Below, in pieces: positions 31,559-38,557 of a stretch of 38,557 nt of DNA; the first letter of the stretch is position 1, and every line of letters begins with the position of its first letter. Under the pieces are notes generated by a model. The model saw only the letters and a program-made list of their open reading frames with translations, had not been told where the DNA came from and did no database searches. Location: NCBI GenBank assembly GCA_024692955.1, contig JAILLW010000073.1, positions 1 to 38,557 on the forward strand. The letters run 5' to 3'. This DNA comes from Lachnospiraceae bacterium. Lineage in GTDB: Bacteria; Bacillota; Clostridia; Lachnospirales; Lachnospiraceae. The translations under genes were made by a program, and so were the position numbers.

Positions 31559-32644
31559 CTAAGCCGTCAGCAGTTCTTCCAGTGCCTTAAGCTCTTCTTC
31601 GCCGCGGTCACTTTTCCCGCGGTCCCACGGGATCTTATCGTCGCTCAGTCCGGCCGTTTTCCGCAGTTCCTCCCACTCCCTGTTCGTAAGGATCATCGAG
31701 GGGAACGGGACCTCAAGCATACCGTGATAACAGAGTCTTATCTTCGTTCCTTCTTCTCCTGCGCAGGCAAAGCTGAAACGAAAGCCCCAGGAGTCCAGGA
31801 AGTTTTCGAATACGGAGAAGTCTTTTTTCTCCTCATCATCTTCAAAGTCCCGGACGGGGATCATGATCTCCAGGTAGGAAGCCTTCTCCTTAAGGACCGT
31901 CGAACAGAGGGAAGCCATCAGGAAGTTTCCGACGCCTTCCTGGCGGAATTGTCCCGGCACATAGATCCATTCGAGCGAAAGGAATCCTTCATTGCTTATC
32001 GCCTGAGTGTTCTTTGAAAAGACCGCGGCACCGGCCGCATAGGTATGTCCGGCCTTGCAGCGGAGCGCGCCCAGCGCCTTCTTATTCCCCGAAAGGACTT
32101 CCGAAAGAAGGGATTCCGGGATCATTTCCCCAAAAGCCTGCGCGTTCTCCTTATTGATCATCACGGAGAGCGGCCAGTATTCATCCTCAAAGCTGTCCAC
32201 AAGATCCAATGCCGTGATCAGCCGGTCCTTCCCGAATCCGCCCAGAGGATTTACGATCTTCGCCAGTTCGAAAGAGGTATCGAAGAGTGTATAGTATGCC
32301 GCCTCAATGTTTTCCTTTTTCGACTCTTCCAGCGTGTTTTCCAGAAAGCTCACGAAGGACAGCTTGTCCGTGAATTCCTCCAGAAGATAATCATCCTCCA
32401 GAAGGATGGCAGCCGGATCATTCTCCGCTGCTTCGTGGGCATCAAGAAGACTCTGATAAAAGTCCGTAAAGATCCGTGCCGTTCCGGCGATCTCTTCCCC
32501 GGGTTCCGGGTCGTCCGGTTCTTCAAGAAAGCGTTCCAGCTCTTCCACAAGGTCCCTGGATACCGCCTCATCCTCGGCGAGCATCAAAGGATCCTGCTCC
32601 GGGCCGAAGGGGAATGCCATACTCCTGTCCGATCCCCTATTCAT
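31559..32644 (-). CDS. GNAT-family acetyltransferase with acidic N-terminal region
   Basis: In this 361-residue protein the first ~170 residues are acidic and helical ('VEELERFLEEPDDPEPGEEI'). The rest holds a GNAT domain: 'GFLSLEWIYVPGQFRQEGVG' provides beta-4 and the acetyl-CoA loop (R-Q-E-G-V-G-N), then 'ASYLEIMIPVRDF' and 'FLDSWGFRFSFAC'. The core resembles the GNAT at 27840 ('IEWICVDPEQRYQGIG'). The ATG at 32642-32644 is preferred over longer frames: GGAGG lies six bases before it, and it overlaps the upstream phosphatase stop by eight bases. It is followed after 13 bases by the papain-like protease. Acceptor unknown. Confidence 0.8.
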   Translation of the reverse strand: MNRGSDRSMAFPFGPEQDPLMLAEDEAVSRDLVEELERFLEEPDDPEPGEEIAGTARIFTDFYQSLLDAHEAAENDPAAILLEDDYLLEEFTDKLSFVSFLENTLEESKKENIEAAYYTLFDTSFELAKIVNPLGGFGKDRLITALDLVDSFEDEYWPLSVMINKENAQAFGEMIPESLLSEVLSGNKKALGALRCKAGHTYAAGAAVFSKNTQAISNEGFLSLEWIYVPGQFRQEGVGNFLMASLCSTVLKEKASYLEIMIPVRDFEDDEEKKDFSVFENFLDSWGFRFSFACAGEEGTKIRLCYHGMLEVPFPSMILTNREWEELRKTAGLSDDKIPWDRGKSDRGEEELKALEELLTA

Positions 32645-34475
32645 CCTTCTCCTCCGTTTCCTTCCTGTCCGTACCGTAATATACGAATCCCAGCATGGTG
32701 ATGTCATCAAACTGCGAAGCTCCGTCCACGAAGCCGGCGATCGCACTCTTTACATCCTCATCCTGCTTTTTCATGTCATTTCCGGCCGTGCTTTTGTTAA
32801 GAGCCTCAAGCAGCCTCTCCTTGCCGAAAAGCCCGTTCTGAAGATCCGTGGCTTCCGTCACGCCGTCCGTATACTCAAAGAGAATATCGCCGGGCTCAAA
32901 TACCAGTTCATATTCACGGTAATGCATTCCTTCCATGGCGGCAAGAGGCACTCCGTGTTTATCCTTAAAGAGTTCGAACTGCCCGCCCCTCTTCCGGATC
33001 GCCGGCGACTCATGCCCCGCGTTCGCGCAGACCATATGTCCCGTGGAGATCGTAAGGATCCCGAGCCAGACGGTCACGAAAAGCTGGGAGGTATTGCCTT
33101 CACAGAGGCGGTCGCTGACCTCCGAGAGGATCTTCCCGGGGGCAAAATCGCCAAACTGCGTCCGGTTCTTTATCAGGGTCTTCGATATGACCATAAAGAG
33201 GGCCGCCGGAACTCCCTTGCCCGAAACGTCCGCCATCACGAGAGCAAGATGATCCTCATCAATCAGGAAGAAATCGTAGAAGTCTCCCCCCACTTCCTTC
33301 GCGGGCGTCATGGATGCGTAAATGTCGAATTCCTTCCGGTCCGGGAAAGGCGGAAATACGGAGGGCAGCATATCCGCCTGAATCTTCGTCGCGACGTTCA
33401 GTTCCGCTCCGATCCTCTCCTTTTCCGCTGTCACGGTGCGGACCTCATCCATATACCGGTCCAGTTCCGTAATCATGGAGGAAAAATTCTCCGCCATGGT
33501 CTGTATCTCGTTCCGGCTTTTTACCATTCCCAGCTTCTGAACGGTAGCCTTGCTGTCTTTGTTCTGTTCATATTCGCTGATGACCTTCTGTTCCCACTTG
33601 ATCGGCCGGATCACTACCTTGCGGACACGGAAGACCACGACAAAGATCATGATGGCAAGCAGGACCGCAGTCGTGATGACTATTACGTAAGTCTGAACAC
33701 GGCTCATGTTCACCACCACTTCATTATATTCGGCGACTCCCACAATCGCGTGCAGTTTCCCGTCGATAACGATGGGTTCAAAGGCGTGCATGATCCTGGA
33801 ATCCGCCCCTTCTCCGACGGACATTTCCGGGAAAGAAACCCCCTTGCCGGTATCGACGATCGTATCCAGCATACTGTAGGCGCCCCTCCTGTATTCGGTT
33901 ATGACGCCAAGTTCATACAGGTCTCCTCCTTCACTGATCCTTTTTTCATTCTCGGTGGTTCCTGTCGCCAGAATGAACATCTCGTCATTCCGGATACTGA
34001 ATGAATAGAGGAACACGCAGTTCTGCGAACGCTTCAGGCGGTCATAATCACCGCTCAAAAGCGAATAACAGAGTTCCGCGAAAAGCTTCTGATCCTCCGG
34101 GGTATAGCTGACGGCTTCTTCGTCCGTCACATAGATGAGTTCGGTCACCTCCGGGTGGTGTTCCCGGAAAAGCCGGTTCTTTGAGATGAACCGCTCATTG
34201 TTCGAATAGATTAGGTCCATCCCGTCGGCATTTTCCCACCAGTAATCAAGCAGCCAGTCAATGGACTTATAGCTTTTCATTTCCTCGACGGCACTGAGCG
34301 CAAGTCTGTCCAGAATCTTGTACTGCTCAAACAGCGAATAGACAAGGCTTACGATCCGAAGGAAAAGAATATTTATGATGATCAGAATGACAGCCGTCAG
34401 CACGATCGGCGAAGCGATCTGTATGATCATCGATCTTCTTACCTTATCCGGTTGTCTGCTTTTCATATCATCCAT
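32637..34475 (-). CDS. Membrane PP2C (SpoIIE/RsbU-type) phosphatase with extracellular sensor and HAMP-like linker
   Basis: This 612-residue protein has a first membrane helix near residues 18-40 ('IVLTAVILIIINILFLRIV'), an outside domain of about 220 residues (Cache-like by layout), and a second helix near 270-290 ('IVITTAVLLAIMIFVVVFR'). A HAMP-like coil follows, then a SpoIIE-type PP2C domain from about 375. The metal-binding residues are present: 'EVGGDFYDFF', 'MADVSGKGVPAALF', 'ANAGHESPA', 'EYTDGVTEA' and 'QFDDITML'. Such enzymes dephosphorylate a STAS antagonist in response to a signal. The start ATG at 34473-34475 follows GGAG by eight bases and overlaps the acyltransferase stop. Its catalytic domain is a close paralogue of the one at 36007-37485, but the sensor differs. 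Confidence 0.9.
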   Translation of the reverse strand: MDDMKSRQPDKVRRSMIIQIASPIVLTAVILIIINILFLRIVSLVYSLFEQYKILDRLALSAVEEMKSYKSIDWLLDYWWENADGMDLIYSNNERFISKNRLFREHHPEVTELIYVTDEEAVSYTPEDQKLFAELCYSLLSGDYDRLKRSQNCVFLYSFSIRNDEMFILATGTTENEKRISEGGDLYELGVITEYRRGAYSMLDTIVDTGKGVSFPEMSVGEGADSRIMHAFEPIVIDGKLHAIVGVAEYNEVVVNMSRVQTYVIVITTAVLLAIMIFVVVFRVRKVVIRPIKWEQKVISEYEQNKDSKATVQKLGMVKSRNEIQTMAENFSSMITELDRYMDEVRTVTAEKERIGAELNVATKIQADMLPSVFPPFPDRKEFDIYASMTPAKEVGGDFYDFFLIDEDHLALVMADVSGKGVPAALFMVISKTLIKNRTQFGDFAPGKILSEVSDRLCEGNTSQLFVTVWLGILTISTGHMVCANAGHESPAIRKRGGQFELFKDKHGVPLAAMEGMHYREYELVFEPGDILFEYTDGVTEATDLQNGLFGKERLLEALNKSTAGNDMKKQDEDVKSAIAGFVDGASQFDDITMLGFVYYGTDRKETEEKDE

Positions 34476-35541
34476 GAATTTCACTCCGGGATCGTCTCCA
34501 AAGAGAACGCACTCCCGTTTCCATCTTTTCCCACACAAAGGCCGTGCAGAATACTCCGGCCAGACTGAATACAAAAATGATCAAGATTGAAAGGATCGGC
34601 CATCTGTCGGTTTTCCCCATGAGAAACCGGAAGATCAGATAGTTATACGGAACGCAGATAAGATAATATCTCATCCTCCGATCCGAAAGGTACCGGAACG
34701 CCTTCGATATCGTAAACTTCCGGATCGCATCGACTCTCTCGAGGGTCAGGCAGAAAAGGAGAAAAAGCAGTCCTCCCGCCGGCCGGAAGATATAAAGCGC
34801 GGCAAAATGCGAAAAGCCTCCGAAGACATAGATCAGTTCCGTAAGGAAAAGGAGCAGGGTCAAAAGGGCAAGGGTCGAGGTTCTTAAGTTTTCCGGAAAG
34901 CTCCTAAACGCATAGATCAGTATCCCGAGAAAGAAGCACAGGAAGTAGGGACCCGTCTGGCTGATCTTAAAGTACGGAACCTCCGTAAGGAAAAGGTCCG
35001 TGGCAAGAGCCGCCGCAAGAGAAAGCAGGAAAAGCAGAACGAGGCTCCGCCTTTTCGCGAGGGGCTTCAGCAGGATAAAAAAGAGCGCTACCCAGAAAAG
35101 CATCCACAAAAACCAGAGGTTTTCCGAAAACTGCCCCAGCAGCATACATTTGTAGCCTTCCGCAAGACCCGCGTGTTCCGGTCTTCCGAAAGCGCTGATG
35201 TCAAAGAACGTATAAAGCGGCACAAGCCAGATGCTTCCGACGATATAGTATGGGATGATGATCCTCCGTACCCTGACCCATATCAGCATCGGTACGCTTC
35301 GGTCTCTTTCATCGATCGAAAGCGCGAACAGGAAGCCTGACGCCACCACAAATGCAGCGATCAGCGTTACGTTAAAGAACCGTCCGAGAAGAGTCGCTCC
35401 TCCCGACAGCGCGGCAGCCCGTTCCGGAAAGAAGGGATTCGGGACATCCTCAAAAAACAGGCTGCTATGCCAGAAGAACACGCCCAAAAGCGCAAGGAAC
35501 TGCATCTCATCGATAAATCGGATCCGCTTCCCTTCATTCAT
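34468..35541 (-). CDS. Acyltransferase-3 family membrane protein (OafA/YrhL type)
   Basis: This 357-residue protein with about ten hydrophobic helices has the acyltransferase_3 start: 'RIRFIDEMQFLALLGVFFWH' contains the family's R-x(10)-H pattern, with the His in helix 1 as the likely catalytic residue. Family members move acyl groups (often acetyl or succinyl) from the cytoplasm to surface polysaccharide, peptidoglycan or lipid acceptors. Its place between an anti-sigma kinase and a phosphatase gene, with one-base and eight-base overlaps, is unexpected for a cell-envelope enzyme. It may instead act with the thioester reductase two genes upstream on a lipid or amino-acyl product. The start ATG (35539-35541) is coupled in TGATG to the gene before it. 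Confidence 0.82.
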   Translation of the reverse strand: MNEGKRIRFIDEMQFLALLGVFFWHSSLFFEDVPNPFFPERAAALSGGATLLGRFFNVTLIAAFVVASGFLFALSIDERDRSVPMLIWVRVRRIIIPYYIVGSIWLVPLYTFFDISAFGRPEHAGLAEGYKCMLLGQFSENLWFLWMLFWVALFFILLKPLAKRRSLVLLFLLSLAAALATDLFLTEVPYFKISQTGPYFLCFFLGILIYAFRSFPENLRTSTLALLTLLLFLTELIYVFGGFSHFAALYIFRPAGGLLFLLFCLTLERVDAIRKFTISKAFRYLSDRRMRYYLICVPYNYLIFRFLMGKTDRWPILSILIIFVFSLAGVFCTAFVWEKMETGVRSLWRRSRSEIHG

Positions 35542-36014
35542 CAGAATTTCCTGGAAACCCCCGCCGCTTTGGATTTCACGGTATCACTGTCTTCGGTGAT
35601 CTTTTTTCTTATCGTAAGGATGTTCTTGTCATCCCTGCGTTCATAGCTCACATCGTCCATCCGCTTTTTCACCATGTAGATCCCCAGGCCGCCGATCTGC
35701 CTCTCCATCCCGGACAGGGTAATATCGGGGTCCTCTCTCTCAAGCGGATTAAAGGGAATGCCGGAATCGATGAACCGCATTACGAGGACAGCCGGTTCCC
35801 TGTCTTTTGCCGGTTCCACCTCGGCCTGAACCCTGGCATAACCAACCGTCGGATTGTAAGCGTAATTCGCGATGTTCACGAAGATCTCCTCCACGGATAC
35901 ATGGAGCTGTACGCTTACCCGTCGCGGACAGTTCAGTTCTTCGAGTTCCTTATCAAGAAACTCAAGCACCCGGTCAAGATTCTCGGGTCTTGCTTCGAGA
36001 TTCAGTTCACGCAT
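35541..36014 (-). CDS. RsbW/SpoIIAB-type anti-sigma serine kinase (HATPase_c_2)
   Basis: This 157-residue protein is a single GHKL ATPase domain. It shows the N-box 'VSVEEIFVNIANYAY' (E-x-x-x-N), the G1 box 'RFIDSGIPFNPLE' and the G2 box 'QIGGLGIYMVKKRMDDVSYE', then 'NILTIRKKI'. In partner-switching systems such a kinase binds a sigma factor or another target and phosphorylates a STAS antagonist. The STAS protein is at 19941-20240, and two matching phosphatases flank this gene. No sigma factor is encoded in the window, so the held target is unknown. The start ATG at 36012-36014 follows AGGAGG by six bases and overlaps the upstream phosphatase stop by eight bases, which excludes longer frames. 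Confidence 0.92.
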   Translation of the reverse strand: MRELNLEARPENLDRVLEFLDKELEELNCPRRVSVQLHVSVEEIFVNIANYAYNPTVGYARVQAEVEPAKDREPAVLVMRFIDSGIPFNPLEREDPDITLSGMERQIGGLGIYMVKKRMDDVSYERRDDKNILTIRKKITEDSDTVKSKAAGVSRKF

Positions 36015-37485
36015 CCCTTCCCTCCTTTCCGAAGTACTTGAGGCCGAGCATCGTGATGTCGTCGAACTGATCCGCTTCGCCCACAAAGGCATCGATCGCA
36101 ACCTTTACATTCGAAAGAAGGGTCTTCGGCTCGACATCGGGATCGGCATTCAGTGCTTCCAGCATCCGGTCTACCGTATAGAGCTCGTCAGCGGTATTTG
36201 TTGCCTCCGGAACACCGTCCGTATAGACATAGAGGGTGTCCCCGGGATAAAGATCAAACTCCGTCTGCCTGAAATGCATTCCCTCGAGGGTTGCCACTGC
36301 AGGGGAGTGCTTGGTCTTGATAAGTTCAAACTGTCCGCCTTTTCTCCGGATCGCGGGTTTTTCATGTCCCGCGTTGATCTCAAGGGCATGTCCGGTCACA
36401 AGGTCGATGACCGCCAGCCAGACCGTAACGAAAAGCTGCGCTTCATTTCCCTCGCAGAGCTGATCGTTTACGTTGGCCAGCGCTTCCGCGGGATCCTCTC
36501 CCATCTGCAGTCTGTTCTTGATCAGGGTCTTGGCGATGACCATAAAGAGGGCTGCCGGAACTCCCTTGCCGGATACGTCGGCGATCACCAGTGCCAGATG
36601 GTCGTCATCCACAAGGAAGAAATCGTAGAAGTCGCCTCCCACCTCTTTCGCCGGATCCATGGTCGCAAAAATATCAAATTCCGGCCGTCCCGGGAATGCC
36701 GGGAAAATGGACGGGAGCATATCCGCCTGAATCTGGGTCGCTACCTTGAGGTCCGCTCCGATCCTCTCCTTCTCCGCCTCGCTCTTTCTCGCCGCCGCCG
36801 TCCAGTGGATGGAAACGAAGGTCTGCAGATACTCCGCGATGAAGATGACGCAGATCGAAAGGTAAAGGGGGAAGAACCAGACGGTTCCCGGGAAGATCCC
36901 GGTCTTGTTCGTCACAAGGTTCACCATATAGAATCCGAGGATGGATACGGCCGGTCCCGCCAGATAATTCTTCATCTGCTCTTCGGCAAGACTCAGGATC
37001 TCAACGAGACGCTCTCTCAGGAAACGCATATAGAGGAAGTAGAGGATCACGAATACCACGACCTTGATCCCCATGAAGACCAGGATGTTCGCCGTATTAT
37101 ACGGGCCGAAGTCCGGATCGATGAGGTTGTACTTTACGGCGATAAAGGAATCCGTGGTTCCGCAGAACATAAAGGTCGCCACGTTGGATAAGAGGCTCGC
37201 CGTCATTCCGACGAAAAGCTTCTCGGGAATGGTTTCCTTATACAGCGGGATCAGCACCAGGCAGAGAAGTACGCATTGTCCCACGGTCGATACGAAATCG
37301 TTATCCAGCCTGATCGAGTAGCTGATCAGGTTCAGCAGGAACGATCCCACCGTTGCCAGCAGCCATGCCAGGATCAGCTGCCACTTTTTTACCTTCGGCT
37401 TCAGCGTTGAGGCAGCTATGATCTCCGCGAACAATGCGGAAAGGAACACTGCGAATGCCCATAGAATGATTACTTTTGCGTCCAT
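36007..37485 (-). CDS. Polytopic membrane PP2C (SpoIIE/RsbU-type) phosphatase
   Basis: In this 492-residue protein residues 1-225 form about six to seven membrane helices ('IILWAFAVFLSALFAEIIAA', 'ILGFYMVNLVTNKTG' and others). A short coil ('AARKSEAEKERIGADLKVAT') leads to a SpoIIE-type PP2C domain with 'EVGGDFYDFF', 'IADVSGKGVPAALF', 'NAGHEKPAI', 'VYTDGVPEA' and 'QFDDITMLG'. All acidic metal ligands appear to be kept. The catalytic part is closely related to the phosphatase at 32637-34475, so the two probably act on the same STAS substrate in response to different inputs. The start follows GGAGG, placed at the end of the thioester reductase gene (one base between them). It directly precedes the RsbW-type kinase with an eight-base overlap. 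Confidence 0.92.
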   Translation of the reverse strand: MDAKVIILWAFAVFLSALFAEIIAASTLKPKVKKWQLILAWLLATVGSFLLNLISYSIRLDNDFVSTVGQCVLLCLVLIPLYKETIPEKLFVGMTASLLSNVATFMFCGTTDSFIAVKYNLIDPDFGPYNTANILVFMGIKVVVFVILYFLYMRFLRERLVEILSLAEEQMKNYLAGPAVSILGFYMVNLVTNKTGIFPGTVWFFPLYLSICVIFIAEYLQTFVSIHWTAAARKSEAEKERIGADLKVATQIQADMLPSIFPAFPGRPEFDIFATMDPAKEVGGDFYDFFLVDDDHLALVIADVSGKGVPAALFMVIAKTLIKNRLQMGEDPAEALANVNDQLCEGNEAQLFVTVWLAVIDLVTGHALEINAGHEKPAIRRKGGQFELIKTKHSPAVATLEGMHFRQTEFDLYPGDTLYVYTDGVPEATNTADELYTVDRMLEALNADPDVEPKTLLSNVKVAIDAFVGEADQFDDITMLGLKYFGKEGRDA

Positions 37486-37486
37486 C

Positions 37487-38557
37487 TTAATCCTCCTCCG
37501 TTAATTGCATTTCTACCAGCGCTTTCAGATATTTATTCAGATAACCGTCCGTTACCGGCTGCCAGTAGCAGCCGAGTTTTGACAGAAGTCTCTGGGTGAA
37601 ATCCTCGGATACCGTCGCATCAATGTACTGAAGGCTCGGGCGCTCCACAAGAATGGATTCCGCGATCCTTCTCCCCTCCTCGTCTTCCCTTAACGCCTTC
37701 AGCCGGTCGGCAAAGGAATTGTCATCCACGATTTCGAGGCGGAAGCCAAGCTCCGACAGAGTGGAGAAGAGCCGGTTAAAGGGAGTATCCTGAGGCGGAT
37801 AAACATGGAATACACTGTACTTCTTCGGCATCCTGCTTAATGCGACGATCATCCTCGCCACCTCATCCACCGGCGAAAAGTTGACACTGCTGTCATAAAG
37901 GCTCTGCGGAACATATCCCACCTGCGCATATCCGAGCAGCTGTCTCGTAAAGGCGTTCGTCTTTTTCTGAACCTGGAATTCCCCGTCCGAGATCCTTCCC
38001 TGCAGGTTGCCGACACGCATGATCTTCACTTCGATGCCCTGATCGATGGCGGCGCGCAGTGCCGCGTATTCCGCCATATACTTGGACAGGATATACTGGT
38101 TTCGGATCTCCTGTCCGATATAAAGATCCTTTTCCGTAAGAGTCAGCGGCTCCCCGTCCTTCCGGTAGATCCCGCCCACGCTGATGGTGGAAACCTGGAT
38201 GAATTTCGCGCCGTTTTCGGCACAGAATCTCAAAAGATTCTTCACACCCCCCGTATTTGTCCGCTCAAGTTTGTCATCATAAGCGAAATGGGAAACATCC
38301 GCCGCGCAGTTGATCACCGTATCGATCTTTACATCCGGCTTCTGCTCGAAGATCTCTTCCGCGGAGATATCGCCCTGAAGGGCGAATACCGTTTTCCCGA
38401 TCTCCTCAACCGCTTCCGCTTCATCAAAGAACATAAGCCTAGCCCTTAGTCTTCTCTCTCCCGTCTGACGCTTCGTCGGGCGAACAAGGCAGTAGATCCG
38501 GTCATAATACTCCGGATGCTTTAAAAGTTCCAGCAGGATGTGGATCCCGAGAAAACC
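37487..38557 (-). CDS. Thioester-reductase / extended SDR domain protein, C-terminal part (cut by window edge)
   Basis: The frame is open to the right edge and has no start in the window. The first visible residues 'GFLGIHILLELLKHPEYYDR' are the Rossmann nucleotide loop just after its T-G, followed by 'CLVRP'. Next come 'VINCAADVSHF', 'FIQVSTISVGGIYR', the catalytic Y-x-x-x-K in 'YILSKYMAEY', and 'MRVGNLQGR'. This pattern fits the NAD(P)H-dependent thioester reductase domains that end NRPS-like adenylation enzymes and carboxylic acid reductases (Lys2/CAR type), which release a carrier-bound acyl group as an aldehyde or alcohol. An AMP-binding and carrier domain may therefore lie upstream beyond the window. 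At least 356 residues are present. It is one base upstream of the phosphatase gene and so tied to the signalling module. Confidence 0.82.
   Translation of the reverse strand, partial: GFLGIHILLELLKHPEYYDRIYCLVRPTKRQTGERRLRARLMFFDEAEAVEEIGKTVFALQGDISAEEIFEQKPDVKIDTVINCAADVSHFAYDDKLERTNTGGVKNLLRFCAENGAKFIQVSTISVGGIYRKDGEPLTLTEKDLYIGQEIRNQYILSKYMAEYAALRAAIDQGIEVKIMRVGNLQGRISDGEFQVQKKTNAFTRQLLGYAQVGYVPQSLYDSSVNFSPVDEVARMIVALSRMPKKYSVFHVYPPQDTPFNRLFSTLSELGFRLEIVDDNSFADRLKALREDEEGRRIAESILVERPSLQYIDATVSEDFTQRLLSKLGCYWQPVTDGYLNKYLKALVEMQLTEED

Noticed and set aside
29872-31590. Long plus-strand open frame (572 codons) opposite the papain-like protease gene
   Set aside because: It lies wholly antisense to a well-supported gene, lacks a ribosome binding site and domain motifs, and arises from the codon bias of the real gene. 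The same holds for plus-strand frames at 15000-16001, 18414-19574, 32922-34004 and 35872-37191.

Overview
The window looks like a chromosomal segment of a Gram-positive clostridium, most likely a Lachnospiraceae member of the gut or rumen. The grounds are strong GGAGG-type ribosome binding sites, an SbcC-like ATPase with the ENGWGKST P-loop common in that family, an Rpn-type PD-(D/E)XK putative transposase, seven-helix membrane sensors joined to GGDEF-like tails, and SpoIIE/RsbU-type phosphatases. The family assignment is inference, because no rRNA is present. Every gene I can support lies on the minus strand, so transcription runs from high to low coordinates. I see no tRNA, rRNA, CRISPR array or complete insertion sequence.

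Region 1 (1-3466) holds an SbcD/SbcC-like pair (the ATPase runs off the left edge), a frameshifted 3' remnant that resembles an Rpn-family gene, an intact Rpn-family nuclease with its own promoter, and the last 37 codons of a TM2-domain gene. It reads as a recombination-scarred patch.

Region 2 (3467-9943) is a compact, visibly AT-richer five-gene polysaccharide operon: WecG/TagA/CpsF glycosyltransferase, MurJ-like flippase, asparagine-synthetase-like protein, polysialyltransferase-like glycosyltransferase and Wzy/WaaL-like polymerase or ligase. A good sigma-A-type promoter lies just upstream. The composition and self-contained gene set suggest horizontal acquisition.

Region 3 (10193-38557) is the unusual part: about 28 kb of tightly packed, often overlapping, GC-richer genes that look co-transcribed in stretches. 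At its upstream end are a thioester reductase (cut by the window edge), a membrane-sensor PP2C phosphatase, an RsbW-type anti-sigma kinase, an acyltransferase and a second PP2C phosphatase with an extracellular sensor. Then come a GNAT protein, a 937-residue papain/C39-like cysteine protease, another GNAT protein, a 1651-residue protein with a UbiB/ABC1-type kinase core, a GNAT-like protein, two seven-helix membrane proteins, a STAS anti-sigma antagonist, two DUF4157 (eCIS-core, HEMAH) proteins (one broken by a stop codon), three more GNAT-type genes around a seven-helix protein, an 804-residue calpain-like protease and a 133-residue orphan. It ends at a fragment of an Ig-like surface protein gene followed by a strong terminator.

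The three giant proteins share a helical segment with the pattern Y-x(6,7)-C-x-x-Y-[VL]-x-N-P-K-K...N-R-R-x-x-L-V-x-E (clear in two, weak in the third), although their catalytic cores are unrelated. This links a calpain, a UbiB-like kinase and a papain-like protease into one apparent system. The associated parts are acetyltransferases, HExxH proteins, seven-helix sensors and a partner-switching module (two phosphatases, one kinase, one STAS protein). I do not recognise it as a described system. My working model, which is inference, is a membrane-signal-controlled post-translational modification and proteolysis cluster, possibly effector- or stress-related.
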